Origin: Chitinispirillales bacterium
Lineage (GTDB): Bacteria; Fibrobacterota; Chitinivibrionia; Chitinivibrionales; Chitinispirillaceae
Assembly (NCBI GenBank): GCA_031254445.1
Contig: JAIRUL010000010.1
Location: 1 to 6,309, forward strand
Length of the DNA stretch: 6,309 nucleotides
Direction of reading: 5' to 3'
In this document: positions 1-6,296 of the stretch, piece by piece
How the letters are laid out: every line of letters starts with the position of its first letter
How positions within the stretch are numbered: the first letter of the stretch is position 1
Notes under the pieces: generated by a model
What the model was told of the DNA's origin: nothing
Databases searched by the model: none
Seen by the model: the letters and a program-made list of their open reading frames with translations, nothing else
Program-made: the position numbers and the translations under genes

Positions 1-450
1 CCACCTCGTCAGGTACTTCACCGACCGAAAAGCACCGACCGGCCTCACACGTTCTAGGCCGTACAAGAAAAACGACAACGCCCACGTAGAGCAACAAAAC
101 TGAACCCATCCGAGGCACCTGCTCGGCTATGACCGCATCGGCAACCCTGCTCTTCTAGGCTTGATCAACGACCTATACGCCAACGAATGGTCGCTCTATT
201 ATCAAAACTACTTCTGCCCGTCCATGAAACTCGCTTACAAAACCAAAATCAACAGCAAATACAAAAAAACTACGACAAACCAGAAACCCCGTACCAAAGG
301 CTCATCGCCTCGGGAAAAGCAACTCCAGACATCCAAAGACTACTCCATCAAACCCTAAACCCATTTAAGCTAAAAAAGACCATCGAAAGGAAATTAAGTA
401 TTATTTTTAAAAGCATCAAGGTCACATCTAACGTGAGGCTACGGGTATAG
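1..450 (+). pseudogene. Decayed 3' part of an IS integrase/transposase (rve, DDE type)
   Basis: Reading from base 2 gives a stretch typical of the end of an rve-fold integrase, including SRPYKKNDNAHVEQQN, then GYDRIGNPALL and LINDLYANEWSLY. The glutamate of HVEQ (about 89-91) is probably the third acidic catalytic residue; the two aspartates would lie left of the window. Two lesions break the frame. An in-frame TGA at 101-103 stands where relatives, as I recall them, have tryptophan (EQKNW). In the A-run at 263-269 the reading must step back one base, as if one A were lost; the protein then continues as NYDKPETPYQRLIAS to NVRLRV and a TAG at 448-450. Similarity holds on both sides of each lesion, so this is a recent relic. 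The 5' end and left IS terminus are outside the window. The IS family is not assigned; it is IS481/IS3-like in its catalytic domain. Confidence 0.82.
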
Positions 451-495
451 GCTGGGGCAAAACCCCAAAGTTAGATTTTTAAATGAGGCAACGGG
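434..495 (+). repeat. Two 12-nt direct repeats at the end of the IS relic
   Basis: TGAGGCTACGGG (434-445) and TGAGGCAACGGG (484-495) match at 11 of 12 bases and lie exactly 50 nt apart. The first copy is inside the last integrase codons (NVRLRV); the second is 34 nt past the stop in non-coding DNA. Such a pair near an IS end could be transposase-binding or terminal sequence, in which case the right boundary of the element is near 484-500. That role is inference, because the left end cannot be seen for comparison. Confidence 0.5.
453..467 (+). terminator. Small hairpin after the integrase stop, possible weak terminator
   Basis: TGGGG (453-457) and CCCCA (463-467) form a perfect 5-bp stem around a CAAAA loop, three bases after the integrase TAG. 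A short T-run (476-480) lies 9 nt further on, too far for a standard intrinsic terminator. It may simply be IS end structure. Confidence 0.25.
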
Positions 496-529
496 CGCCG
501 GCAAAAAATAGCCGCCACTGCCGTTTTAT

Positions 530-559
530 TTGATTCAGCCGCCGCCCATAACGTATTTT
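530..559 (+). promoter_or_regulatory. Possible sigma-70-type promoter for the proA unit
   Basis: TTGATT (530-535) and TATTTT (554-559) each match the -35 and -10 consensus at four of six bases, with an 18-nt spacer. Transcription would start near 566 and leave a leader of roughly 90 nt before the proA ATG at 659. This is the best promoter-like pair I found between the IS relic and proA, but matches of this quality occur by chance. Confidence 0.28.
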
Positions 560-564
560 ACGTT
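550..564. promoter_or_regulatory. Perfect inverted repeat overlapping the -10 candidate (operator-like)
   Basis: AACGTA (550-555) and TACGTT (559-564) are exact reverse complements around TTT, a 15-bp near-symmetric site. It covers the possible -10 box at 554-559, which is where a repressor would bind to block the promoter. As RNA it would be only a weak hairpin. No specific regulator is recognised. Confidence 0.35.
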
Positions 565-643
565 GTCGTAGCGTTGCATAAACAATTAACAGTTGTCGCT
601 AATTACCCAAAAAAACAATCGCGCAAACGCCGTTTTCACCGAT

Positions 644-648
644 AAGGG
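644..648 (+). promoter_or_regulatory. RBS-like AAGGG before proA
   Basis: AAGGG lies 10 nt before the ATG at 659 and supports that start. The in-frame TTG at 593 has no purine-rich Shine-Dalgarno sequence in front of it. Confidence 0.45.
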
Positions 649-658
649 CAAAAGAGCA

Positions 659-1951
659 ATGTCAGAAACCGCATCTTCAGCGCCGGCGGCGATCGAAAGC
701 CTCGAGGGGGTTATAGACGGCATCGCCGCCAATGCCCGCCGCGCGTCCCTGCTTATCCAGAACCAGCCGGCCGCCAGCATCGACAAGGCGCTGCTGGCGA
801 TGGCCTCCTGCCTTGAGTCGGACAAGGCGCGGCTTCGGGAGGAGAACGGGAAGGATCTGGAGGCGGGGCGGCGAAAGGGGCTTTCCGGCGCGATGCTCGA
901 CCGCTTGGCGCTCTCCGATAAGGCGCTGGCGTCTATGGTTACCGGGCTAAAGGAGGTCGCCGGGCTTAGGAGCCCGGTGGGGGACGTTTTTGACGAGCGC
1001 GTCCGCCCGAACGGGCTTACGATCCACAAGGTGCGCGTCCCCATCGGCGTCATCGGCATTATCTACGAGTCCCGCCCGAACGTGACGGTGGACGCGGCGG
1101 CGATATGCCTCAAGAGCCGCAACGCGGTCATCCTGCGCGGCGGGTCCGAGGCGTTCCACTCTAATTGCGCCCTCGCCGAACTATTTTCGCGCTCTCTCTT
1201 AGAGGCGGGGCTGCCCGCGCAGGCGCTGCAGTTTATCCCCACGACCGACAGGGCCGCGGTAGAGATGCTTCTGCGCAAAGACGCCGAGATTGACCTCGTC
1301 ATCCCGAGGGGCGGCGAGAGCCTAATCAGGATGGTCGTCGAGAAGTCGCGCATTCCGGTAATCAAGCACTACAAGGGCGTGTGCCACGTGTTTATTTCAA
1401 GGAACGCCGACTTGAAAAAGGCTATACCCATAGCCCTCAACGCGAAAGCGCAGCGCCCCGGGGTCTGCAACGCCATGGAGACGCTGCTCTTGGACAGCGG
1501 GCTCGATTTGCAGGTGCGGAAGATAATCGCCGCTGAGCTTATTGACAAGGGGGTAACGCTCTTCGGCGACGATGAGAGCCGCGCGCTGTCCGGCGCGATA
1601 GAGCCTATTAATGAAGAGAACCTCTACAACGAGTACTTGGACTTGCGCCTGTCAATCATCACCGTAAACGGCGTAGAGGGCGCGATAGCCCACATAAACA
1701 AGTACGGCTCGCGCCACACCGACGCGATAGTCACCGAGTCGGAAGACGAGGCCGCCCTGTTCGCGGAGCGCGTAGACACCGCCTCGGTAATGATAAACGC
1801 CAGCACCCGCTTCGCCGACGGCGGCGAGTACGGCATGGGCTGCGAGATAGGAATATCGACGGACAAGCTGCACTCCCGCGGGCCCATGGGGGTGGAGGAC
1901 TTGACGACGTACAAGTGGGTGGTGCGGGGGAATGGGCAGGTGAGGGGGTGA
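659..1951 (+). CDS. proA: Gamma-glutamyl phosphate reductase (glutamate-5-semialdehyde dehydrogenase)
   Basis: ProA reduces gamma-glutamyl phosphate with NADPH to glutamate-5-semialdehyde, the second step of proline synthesis, in the cytoplasm. From the ATG the protein is 430 aa, close to the 417 aa of E. coli ProA, and belongs to the aldehyde dehydrogenase superfamily. Visible signatures are YESRPNVTVDAAAICLKSRN (136-155) followed by AVILRGGSEA, KGVCHVFI (239-246), the catalytic cysteine C270 in QRPGVCNAMETLL, and RGPMGVEDLTTYKW near the C-terminus. An in-frame TTG at 593 would add 22 residues (through NNRANAVFTDKGKR) that do not look like ProA and lack an RBS, so I chose 659. The usual partner proB (glutamate 5-kinase) is not in the window, and the left neighbour is an IS relic. 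proA is the first gene of the six-gene run. Its last 25 codons are strongly G-rich. Confidence 0.96.
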   Translation: MSETASSAPAAIESLEGVIDGIAANARRASLLIQNQPAASIDKALLAMASCLESDKARLREENGKDLEAGRRKGLSGAMLDRLALSDKALASMVTGLKEVAGLRSPVGDVFDERVRPNGLTIHKVRVPIGVIGIIYESRPNVTVDAAAICLKSRNAVILRGGSEAFHSNCALAELFSRSLLEAGLPAQALQFIPTTDRAAVEMLLRKDAEIDLVIPRGGESLIRMVVEKSRIPVIKHYKGVCHVFISRNADLKKAIPIALNAKAQRPGVCNAMETLLLDSGLDLQVRKIIAAELIDKGVTLFGDDESRALSGAIEPINEENLYNEYLDLRLSIITVNGVEGAIAHINKYGSRHTDAIVTESEDEAALFAERVDTASVMINASTRFADGGEYGMGCEIGISTDKLHSRGPMGVEDLTTYKWVVRGNGQVRG

Positions 1952-1977
1952 GCGTTGAATTCAAAAACTTTAATCAA

Positions 1978-1983
1978 AAAAGG
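1978..1983 (+). promoter_or_regulatory. RBS that decides the hisI start
   Basis: AAAAGG ends 8 nt before the ATG at 1992, a normal spacing. It is only 2 nt before the alternative in-frame ATG at 1986, which makes that one unlikely as the start. Confidence 0.5.
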
Positions 1984-1991
1984 CAATGCCA

Positions 1992-2348
1992 ATGGCTTTA
2001 ATCGACGCAGTAAAATTCGACGGCAAGGGGCTTGTTACCGCCGTCGCGCAGGATTTTGAGACTAATCAAGTGCTGATGGTCGCTTACATGAATAGGGATA
2101 CGCTTGCCGAGACGCTCTCAAGCGGCGACATGGTCTACTGGAGCAGGAGCAGGCAGAAGCGGTGGAAGAAAGGGGAGACGTCGGGTCACGTTCAGAAAGT
2201 GCGCGAGGCGTACATCGACTGCGACGGGGACGCGCTGCTGTTTAGGATAGATCAGTCGGTCGCGGCTTGCCATGAAAATTATTTTTCCTGCTTCTTTAGG
2301 CAAAACGTAGGCGGGGAGTGGAAGGTTGTCGCTGAGAAGATGGAATAG
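1992..2348 (+). CDS. hisI: Phosphoribosyl-AMP cyclohydrolase
   Basis: HisI opens the adenine ring of phosphoribosyl-AMP to give ProFAR, the third step of histidine synthesis, using zinc and magnesium. The 118-aa protein covers the whole single-domain family. Key motifs are QVLMVAYMNRDTL (26-38), YWSRSRQKRWKKGETSG (49-65), DCDGD (76-80) and ACHENYFSCFFR (92-103). Cysteines 77, 93 and 100 have the same 16- and 7-residue spacing as the zinc ligands C93, C109 and C116 of the Methanothermobacter enzyme, and the aspartates around C77 are the expected magnesium ligands. There is no HisE domain fused at the C-terminus, so phosphoribosyl-ATP pyrophosphatase must be encoded elsewhere. No other his gene is nearby, so hisI sits outside a his operon. 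It begins 40 nt after proA and is probably cotranscribed. An ATG at 1986 would add two residues. Confidence 0.96.
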   Translation: MALIDAVKFDGKGLVTAVAQDFETNQVLMVAYMNRDTLAETLSSGDMVYWSRSRQKRWKKGETSGHVQKVREAYIDCDGDALLFRIDQSVAACHENYFSCFFRQNVGGEWKVVAEKME

Positions 2349-2385
2349 GGGTTAGCGGTTATCATCAAGCAAAGGCAGCTAAGAC

Positions 2386-2390
2386 AGGGG
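2386..2390 (+). promoter_or_regulatory. Distant RBS-like AGGGG before alr
   Basis: AGGGG is followed by an AT-only 11-nt spacer and then the ATG at 2402. The spacing is at the long end of the usual range, so initiation may be modest. No closer purine-rich site is present. Confidence 0.35.
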
Positions 2391-2401
2391 ATAATATAAT
2401 T

Positions 2402-3562
2402 ATGGATGGGACGCGCCCGCGGTATTCGCCTTACGTCGAGATATCTATCGACAATCTGCTGCACAACCTCGCGCAGGTTCGCTCCGCGCTGCCTCGCGGC
2501 GTCGGCGTTATCGCGGTCGTGAAAGACTGCTCGTATGGGTGCGGCAGCGTTGTTATCGCCAACGCCTTGGAGCGCGACGGCGGCGTAAAGTTCTTCGCGG
2601 TGGCGCGCCCGCAGGAGGCGGCTATCCTTCGGAAGTCCGGCGTTAGCGGCGCGATATTGGTTTTGGGGATGGCCACGGAGGAGGAGCTGCGCTTTGGCGC
2701 GGACAACGGCGTTGCCTTTGCGCTGAATGACTTGAGCGATATTGACAGGTGGGAATCTTACGGCGTAAACGTGAGCTTCCACGTCAATATCGATACCGGC
2801 ATGAGCCGCATGGGGATATTGCCGCAGGAAATCGGCGCGTTAATCGACAAAATCAATTCCGCGCCCCAAATACGCATAGACGGCGCGTTTACCCATATGG
2901 CGAGCGCGGACGAGCCGGATACGCCGACCGTCGCGCGGCAGTTAGAAAAGTTCGCGGGCGCGCTCGGCCAACTCCGCGCCGCCGGGCGCGCGCCGGCGCA
3001 CGTCCACTACGGCAACTCCGCGACGTTCTTGCGTTTCCCGATAGAAGGCTGCACGCTCGCGCGCCCTGGGGTTGTTCTGTACGGGTGCAAGCCCGACCCG
3101 TCGCAGGATTTTGGCGTTGGCTTAAAGCCCGTCGCTTCGCTTATATCGCACGTTGCCAAGATGAAAAAGGTTCCGGCGCGCACCCCTGTGTCGTACTGCG
3201 GGAACTACGTCACCGCGAGCGAGACGTGGATTGCGACCGTCCCCATAGGCTACGCCCACGGGCTGCCGAGGTATCTAAACGGCAAGGGCGAGGCGCTGAT
3301 AGGCGGCAAGCGCTACCGCATCGCGGGGAACGTGACGATGGACTACATTATGGTGGACGCCGGCCCTAACCCCGCCGTGTCCGTAGGCGACGAAGTTGTG
3401 GCTATTGGCGCGCAGGGCAACGAGTCCATCACGCCGGACGACATCGCGCTTATCGGAAAAACCATAGGCTACGAGGTTCTGTGCAACTTGGGGACGTCGA
3501 TAGAGCGCTTCTACACCCAAAACGGGAAAATAATTTGCAAAGACGCCGGCGCCATATTTTAA
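2402..3562 (+). CDS. alr: Alanine racemase (PLP-dependent, fold type III)
   Basis: Alr interconverts L- and D-alanine with pyridoxal phosphate, supplying D-Ala for peptidoglycan; it acts as a cytoplasmic dimer. The 386-aa protein is full length, with an N-terminal TIM barrel and a C-terminal beta domain. Aligning by eye to the Geobacillus enzyme, the PLP lysine is K41 (in VVKDCSYGCG), the catalytic tyrosine is Y265 (PVSYCGNY), and R221 (LARPGVVLYG) is the arginine facing the pyridine nitrogen. R136, H165, H202, Y284, M313 and Y357 match the remaining active-site and gate residues. Departures include YGHG changed to YGCG, GYADG to GYAHG, and GRxCMDQ to GNVTMDY, so it is a divergent but apparently complete enzyme. 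A related amino-acid racemase specificity cannot be excluded. It begins 53 nt after hisI; no cell-wall gene is adjacent. Confidence 0.93.
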   Translation: MDGTRPRYSPYVEISIDNLLHNLAQVRSALPRGVGVIAVVKDCSYGCGSVVIANALERDGGVKFFAVARPQEAAILRKSGVSGAILVLGMATEEELRFGADNGVAFALNDLSDIDRWESYGVNVSFHVNIDTGMSRMGILPQEIGALIDKINSAPQIRIDGAFTHMASADEPDTPTVARQLEKFAGALGQLRAAGRAPAHVHYGNSATFLRFPIEGCTLARPGVVLYGCKPDPSQDFGVGLKPVASLISHVAKMKKVPARTPVSYCGNYVTASETWIATVPIGYAHGLPRYLNGKGEALIGGKRYRIAGNVTMDYIMVDAGPNPAVSVGDEVVAIGAQGNESITPDDIALIGKTIGYEVLCNLGTSIERFYTQNGKIICKDAGAIF

Positions 3563-3584
3563 TTTTATCATTGGATAACAAAAA

Positions 3585-4088
3585 ATGTTCCAATTCGCGC
3601 GCAAAGATTCGGGAGAAGGCGTCGTCTGCGCCATCGGCAGGGGCCAAGTCTTTGTTGCGCCCGTAACGCTGAACATCAACCCCTCCCCGGCCCCGCCCAA
3701 AAAAGAGTGCGCGCCCGGCGGCTGCGGGAAGTGCGGCGGCTGTTTGGCGCTTGTCTCTACGCCGAACGGTTACGCGCGCAAATTTGCCGTGCCGGTGGAC
3801 GAGCCTATGAAATACAAGCTTGGCGAGCGCGTCCTCTTCGCCCGCTTCATCCCCGAACCGAACTTGATGAGCGCGGTGGTATTCGGCATCCCTGTCGCCT
3901 TTGCCTTGGCGGTCATACTCTATTGGCTGGCGGCCGCGCCGGAGAGCGCGGAATCGCACTCAGCCGCGTTCAGCGTCGGCGCGGCGTTTTTCACCGGCAT
4001 CTTGGTATCGGGCGCGTTCGACAGGCTCTTTAAGAAGAAGTATCCGCCGGTTATAATAAGCGCCCGAGAAGAGGCTGCGCGCCCATGA
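3585..4088 (+). CDS. RseC/MucC-like two-TM membrane protein with a cysteine cluster
   Basis: The 167-aa protein has the layout of the RseC/MucC family. An N-terminal small beta-rich region starts GEGVVCAIGRGQVFVAP (10-26). Next comes a cysteine cluster C-x4-C-x2-C-x2-C (C42, C47, C50, C53), a second soluble stretch around KYKLGERVLFARFIPE, two hydrophobic helices (about 96-117 and 126-145), and a basic tail starting FKKKY. RseC proteins sit in the inner membrane and have been linked to sigma-E control and to reduction of SoxR together with Rnf-type complexes. The cysteines suggest a metal or Fe-S site. None of those partners is in the window, so its job here is unknown. The Pro-rich segment before the cysteines (PSPAPPKK) is unusual. 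The start has only a weak GGA upstream. Its stop overlaps the next gene's start (ATGA, 4085-4088), implying translational coupling to the TPR gene. Confidence 0.75.
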   Translation: MFQFARKDSGEGVVCAIGRGQVFVAPVTLNINPSPAPPKKECAPGGCGKCGGCLALVSTPNGYARKFAVPVDEPMKYKLGERVLFARFIPEPNLMSAVVFGIPVAFALAVILYWLAAAPESAESHSAAFSVGAAFFTGILVSGAFDRLFKKKYPPVIISAREEAARP

Positions 4089-5677
4089 TCTTAGACAACG
4101 AATGGTCCGACCTGCCCGACCTCTTAGACAAGGTTCAGGAGCTCTTAGACCTCGGCCTCTTCGACGACGCCCACGCGCTGCTTGACAAGTACAAGTCCGC
4201 GTTTCAGGACTACTGGGAGCTCCACTTCCTCTACTCGCGCGTCTACACGGAGCAGAACCTGCCGCGCAAGGCCATCCCCTGCCTCATGACGGGCCTGCGC
4301 CTCGATCGCGGCAACGCCGACTGCCTGCTGGGGCTCTTCTACGCGTTCGCCATGATGGGCAAGATATGGCGCGGCGGCAGGTTCCTAATCGAGGCGCATA
4401 GGCTCCACCCCGAAAACGAGCTTGTCGTCTCGGCGCTCATTTGGTACTACACGGAGATAAACGAGGCCGAGAGCGCGGTCGAGTGCTTCGAGATTGCCAA
4501 GGAGCTGAACTCAAACAACCCCGAAACCTACCGCAACGGCGGGCTCGCTTTCGACCGCCTCGGGCGCTTCGAGGAGGCGGAGGCCTGCTACAAGGCCGCG
4601 CTGCTCATAAGCCCGAACTTCGACGAGGCGCGCGACCTCTACGCCGACCACCTGATATTCACCGGCAAGGCTATTGAGGCCGTCAAGCTCTACGAAGAGG
4701 CGCTCCGCGAGTCGCCCAAAAACATACGCCACATGTCGAAGCTCATCTACTGCCTCTCGCAAAGGGGCGAGTTCGACAGGGCGGAGTCGATGGCGCAACA
4801 CTCTATCTCGCTCTACCCAAACTCGCCCGTCGGCTACTTAGACCTCGCATACGTCAACCTGAACACCGGCCACATAGACGGCGCCGCAGAAAACGCCGAA
4901 AAGGCCATCTCGATCTCCCCCATAGACGCGGAGGGGTATAGGGTGCTCGCCATCGCAAGCTCGGAGCGCGGAGACTACGAGGCCGCGGAAAAGCTCTTTG
5001 AGAAAGCAATCTCCATCGACCCGGACAACGCGGACGCCCTGCGCGACTACTACCAGCACCTGCGCGTAGCCGGGAAGTTCGAGCCGATGCTCGACATCGT
5101 AAACAAAACGATAAAGCTAGAATACCCGTACTGCACCGAAGACTACTGGTTCTTAGCCGACTACTACCGCGAGAGAAAGCAAAACTCGAAGGCTTTCCGC
5201 TACCTGCGCCTCGCCTACAACAGCATGCCCGCCGAAAAAGAGCTGCTGCCGCCGATGATAGAAATTCTTTTAGAGCAAGGGCACACGAAGTACAGCCTGC
5301 CCATCTTCGCAAACTACGTGCAGAGAAGCGGCTGGACCGACGCGATGAGCAACTTCACGCTAAACCGGCAGTTCAAAGACCGCGTCACGCAAGAGGGGAT
5401 CAGGTTCCTGCGCTTCACCGGGCAGCGCCCGCGGGCGTTTCGCGAGTACATATTCAAGTACTATATGTATAGGTTCGGCCTGATGTACTACACGCTCTTA
5501 GCCGCCGCGCTCGCATTTCCGGCAGGCGTGCTCTTAGGGTGGATAGGCGTGGGCGGGGTGGCGGCGGCGTACGGGACGTCGCTCGGCGTGATAAAGGTGA
5601 TGCAGGCGGTGAGGTTCAGGCGGGCGGTGGCGAAAGCGATACAGGCGGCGCAGACGGCGCAGCAGCTACGAACGTAA
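4085..5677 (+). CDS. Tetratricopeptide-repeat protein with C-terminal membrane segment
   Basis: The 530-aa protein is made of TPR helices over roughly residues 13-345. The clearest units are 146-179 (YRNGGLAFDRLGRFEEAEAC), 214-245, 248-279 and 282-313 (GYRVLAIASSERGDYEAAEK), each ending in the usual SP or DP turn. More degenerate helical repeats continue to about 410. There is no signal peptide. A hydrophobic region at about 467-506 could be one long or two short membrane helices, after which comes a basic and Gln/Ala-rich tail (RFRRAVAKAIQ). The protein would thus be anchored by its C-terminus with the TPR superhelix in the cytoplasm; this topology is inferred. TPRs bind other proteins, and no catalytic domain is seen. 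GAGG at 4071-4074 sits 10 nt before the ATG. The 4-nt overlap with the RseC-like membrane gene makes that protein a plausible partner. Function is unknown. Confidence 0.9.
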   Translation: MILDNEWSDLPDLLDKVQELLDLGLFDDAHALLDKYKSAFQDYWELHFLYSRVYTEQNLPRKAIPCLMTGLRLDRGNADCLLGLFYAFAMMGKIWRGGRFLIEAHRLHPENELVVSALIWYYTEINEAESAVECFEIAKELNSNNPETYRNGGLAFDRLGRFEEAEACYKAALLISPNFDEARDLYADHLIFTGKAIEAVKLYEEALRESPKNIRHMSKLIYCLSQRGEFDRAESMAQHSISLYPNSPVGYLDLAYVNLNTGHIDGAAENAEKAISISPIDAEGYRVLAIASSERGDYEAAEKLFEKAISIDPDNADALRDYYQHLRVAGKFEPMLDIVNKTIKLEYPYCTEDYWFLADYYRERKQNSKAFRYLRLAYNSMPAEKELLPPMIEILLEQGHTKYSLPIFANYVQRSGWTDAMSNFTLNRQFKDRVTQEGIRFLRFTGQRPRAFREYIFKYYMYRFGLMYYTLLAAALAFPAGVLLGWIGVGGVAAAYGTSLGVIKVMQAVRFRRAVAKAIQAAQTAQQLRT

Positions 5678-5681
5678 ATAC

Positions 5682-5685
5682 GAGG
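5682..5685 (+). promoter_or_regulatory. RBS that decides the queH start
   Basis: GAGG ends 6 nt before the GTG at 5692, an ideal spacing. It supports a GTG start 14 nt past the TPR stop rather than a longer frame overlapping the TPR gene. Confidence 0.6.
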
Positions 5686-5691
5686 CGCGAT

Positions 5692-6264
5692 GTGGAGCGG
5701 AAACCGAAACTATTGCTGCATATATGCTGCGCGCCGGACGAGGCCTACGCCGTAAACTTGCTCAAAGGCGAATACGAACTGCACTGCTTTTTCTGCAACC
5801 CCAATATATTCCCCGGCGACGAATACCGGCTGAGGCTATGCGAAGCTAAAAAGGCCGCCGAGATTTACGGCGTCCCCTTTACGTGGGATGATTATCAACC
5901 CGGCCTCTGGGAAGACGCGGTTTACGGGTTGACGGATACGCCCGAGGGCGGGGAGAGGTGCGAGAAGTGCTTTCTATTGCGGCTGACGCGAACGGCGGAG
6001 GTTTGCGCCTCTATGGGGTGGCCGACGTTCGGGACGGTTATGAGCGTCAGCCCGCACAAAAAGACGGTTATGCTTGACGCGGCGGGAACAGCGGCGGCGG
6101 GGGTTTACGGGGTTGGCTATGCGCCGTTTGATTTTAAGAAGAAAGACGGGTTCAGGAAAAGCATTGCGTTGAGCCGGGAGCTGGGGCTGTACCGGCAGAA
6201 TTATTGCGGGTGCTGTTTGAGCAGGGGGGAGGCGGAATTAAAGTCAAAGTCTTTTAATCTTTAA
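5692..6264 (+). CDS. queH: Epoxyqueuosine reductase QueH (DUF208)
   Basis: QueH reduces epoxyqueuosine to queuosine in tRNA anticodons, the last step of the pathway, as a non-orthologous replacement for cobalamin-dependent QueG; it is an iron-sulfur cytoplasmic enzyme. The 190-aa protein has the full family pattern: LLLHICCAPD (7-16), CFFCNPNIFPGDEY (32-45), ERCEKC (88-93), SVSPHK (118-123), and FDFKKKDGFRKSIALSRELG (146-165) followed by LYRQNYCGCCLS. C12, C13, C90 and C93 are the likely cluster ligands; C172, C174 and C175 form a further conserved-looking group. The GTG start has a good RBS; reading the frame upstream to 5539 gives only low-complexity Arg/Gly sequence inside the TPR gene. 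Other queuosine genes are not in the window. The last codons (KSKSFNL and TAA) lie within a repeat that recurs 41 nt downstream, so the C-terminal tail may be recently altered. It is probably the last gene of the run. Confidence 0.95.
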   Translation: MERKPKLLLHICCAPDEAYAVNLLKGEYELHCFFCNPNIFPGDEYRLRLCEAKKAAEIYGVPFTWDDYQPGLWEDAVYGLTDTPEGGERCEKCFLLRLTRTAEVCASMGWPTFGTVMSVSPHKKTVMLDAAGTAAAGVYGVGYAPFDFKKKDGFRKSIALSRELGLYRQNYCGCCLSRGEAELKSKSFNL

Positions 6265-6296
6265 AATCTTTAAAACCTATAAAGTCAAAGTCTTTT
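6239..6296 (+). repeat. 17-nt exact direct repeat flanking the queH stop
   Basis: TAAAGTCAAAGTCTTTT occurs at 6239-6255 and again at 6280-6296, 41 nt apart. The first copy encodes the end of QueH. The sequence then runs AT-rich to the window edge, ending in further AATCTTT-like words, so the repeat may continue to the right. Confidence 0.75.
6256..6273 (+). repeat. Tandem pair of AATCTTTAA
   Basis: The 9-nt unit AATCTTTAA occurs twice in direct succession, and the queH TAA stop (6262-6264) closes the first copy. A similar AATCTTT follows at 6300-6306. CTTTA (6268-6272) can also pair with TAAAG (6280-6284), but the stem is too AT-rich and short to call a terminator. Confidence 0.55.

Noticed and set aside
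101..103. TGA read as tryptophan (recoding) in the integrase
   Set aside because: proA and the RseC-like gene end normally at TGA, so TGA is a stop here, and the same gene has a second lesion.
263..269. Programmed -1 frameshift on the A-run of the integrase
   Set aside because: Slippage on A-runs is known in IS3-type elements but between their two ORFs, not near the end of the catalytic domain. With an upstream TGA, decay is simpler.
593..658. TTG start extending proA by 22 residues
   Set aside because: There is no RBS before it, and the extra residues do not resemble ProA. The ATG at 659 has AAGGG upstream and gives a normal length.
586..1059. Minus-strand open frame opposite proA
   Set aside because: It is antisense to a certain gene and its product is Ser/Arg/Ala-rich with no recognisable domain; typical of GC-rich shadow frames.
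2395..2400. TATAAT just before alr as a -10 box
   Set aside because: It lies one base before the ATG, so transcription would start inside the gene, and no -35 is found at the right distance.
2749..3369. Plus-strand open frame inside alr in another phase
   Set aside because: Its product is Arg-rich and domainless, and alr fully explains this stretch.
5539..5691. Long 5' extension of queH overlapping the TPR gene
   Set aside because: The added residues are low-complexity Arg/Gly sequence from the TPR reading region. The GTG at 5692 has a well-placed GAGG and starts directly at the family's N-terminus.
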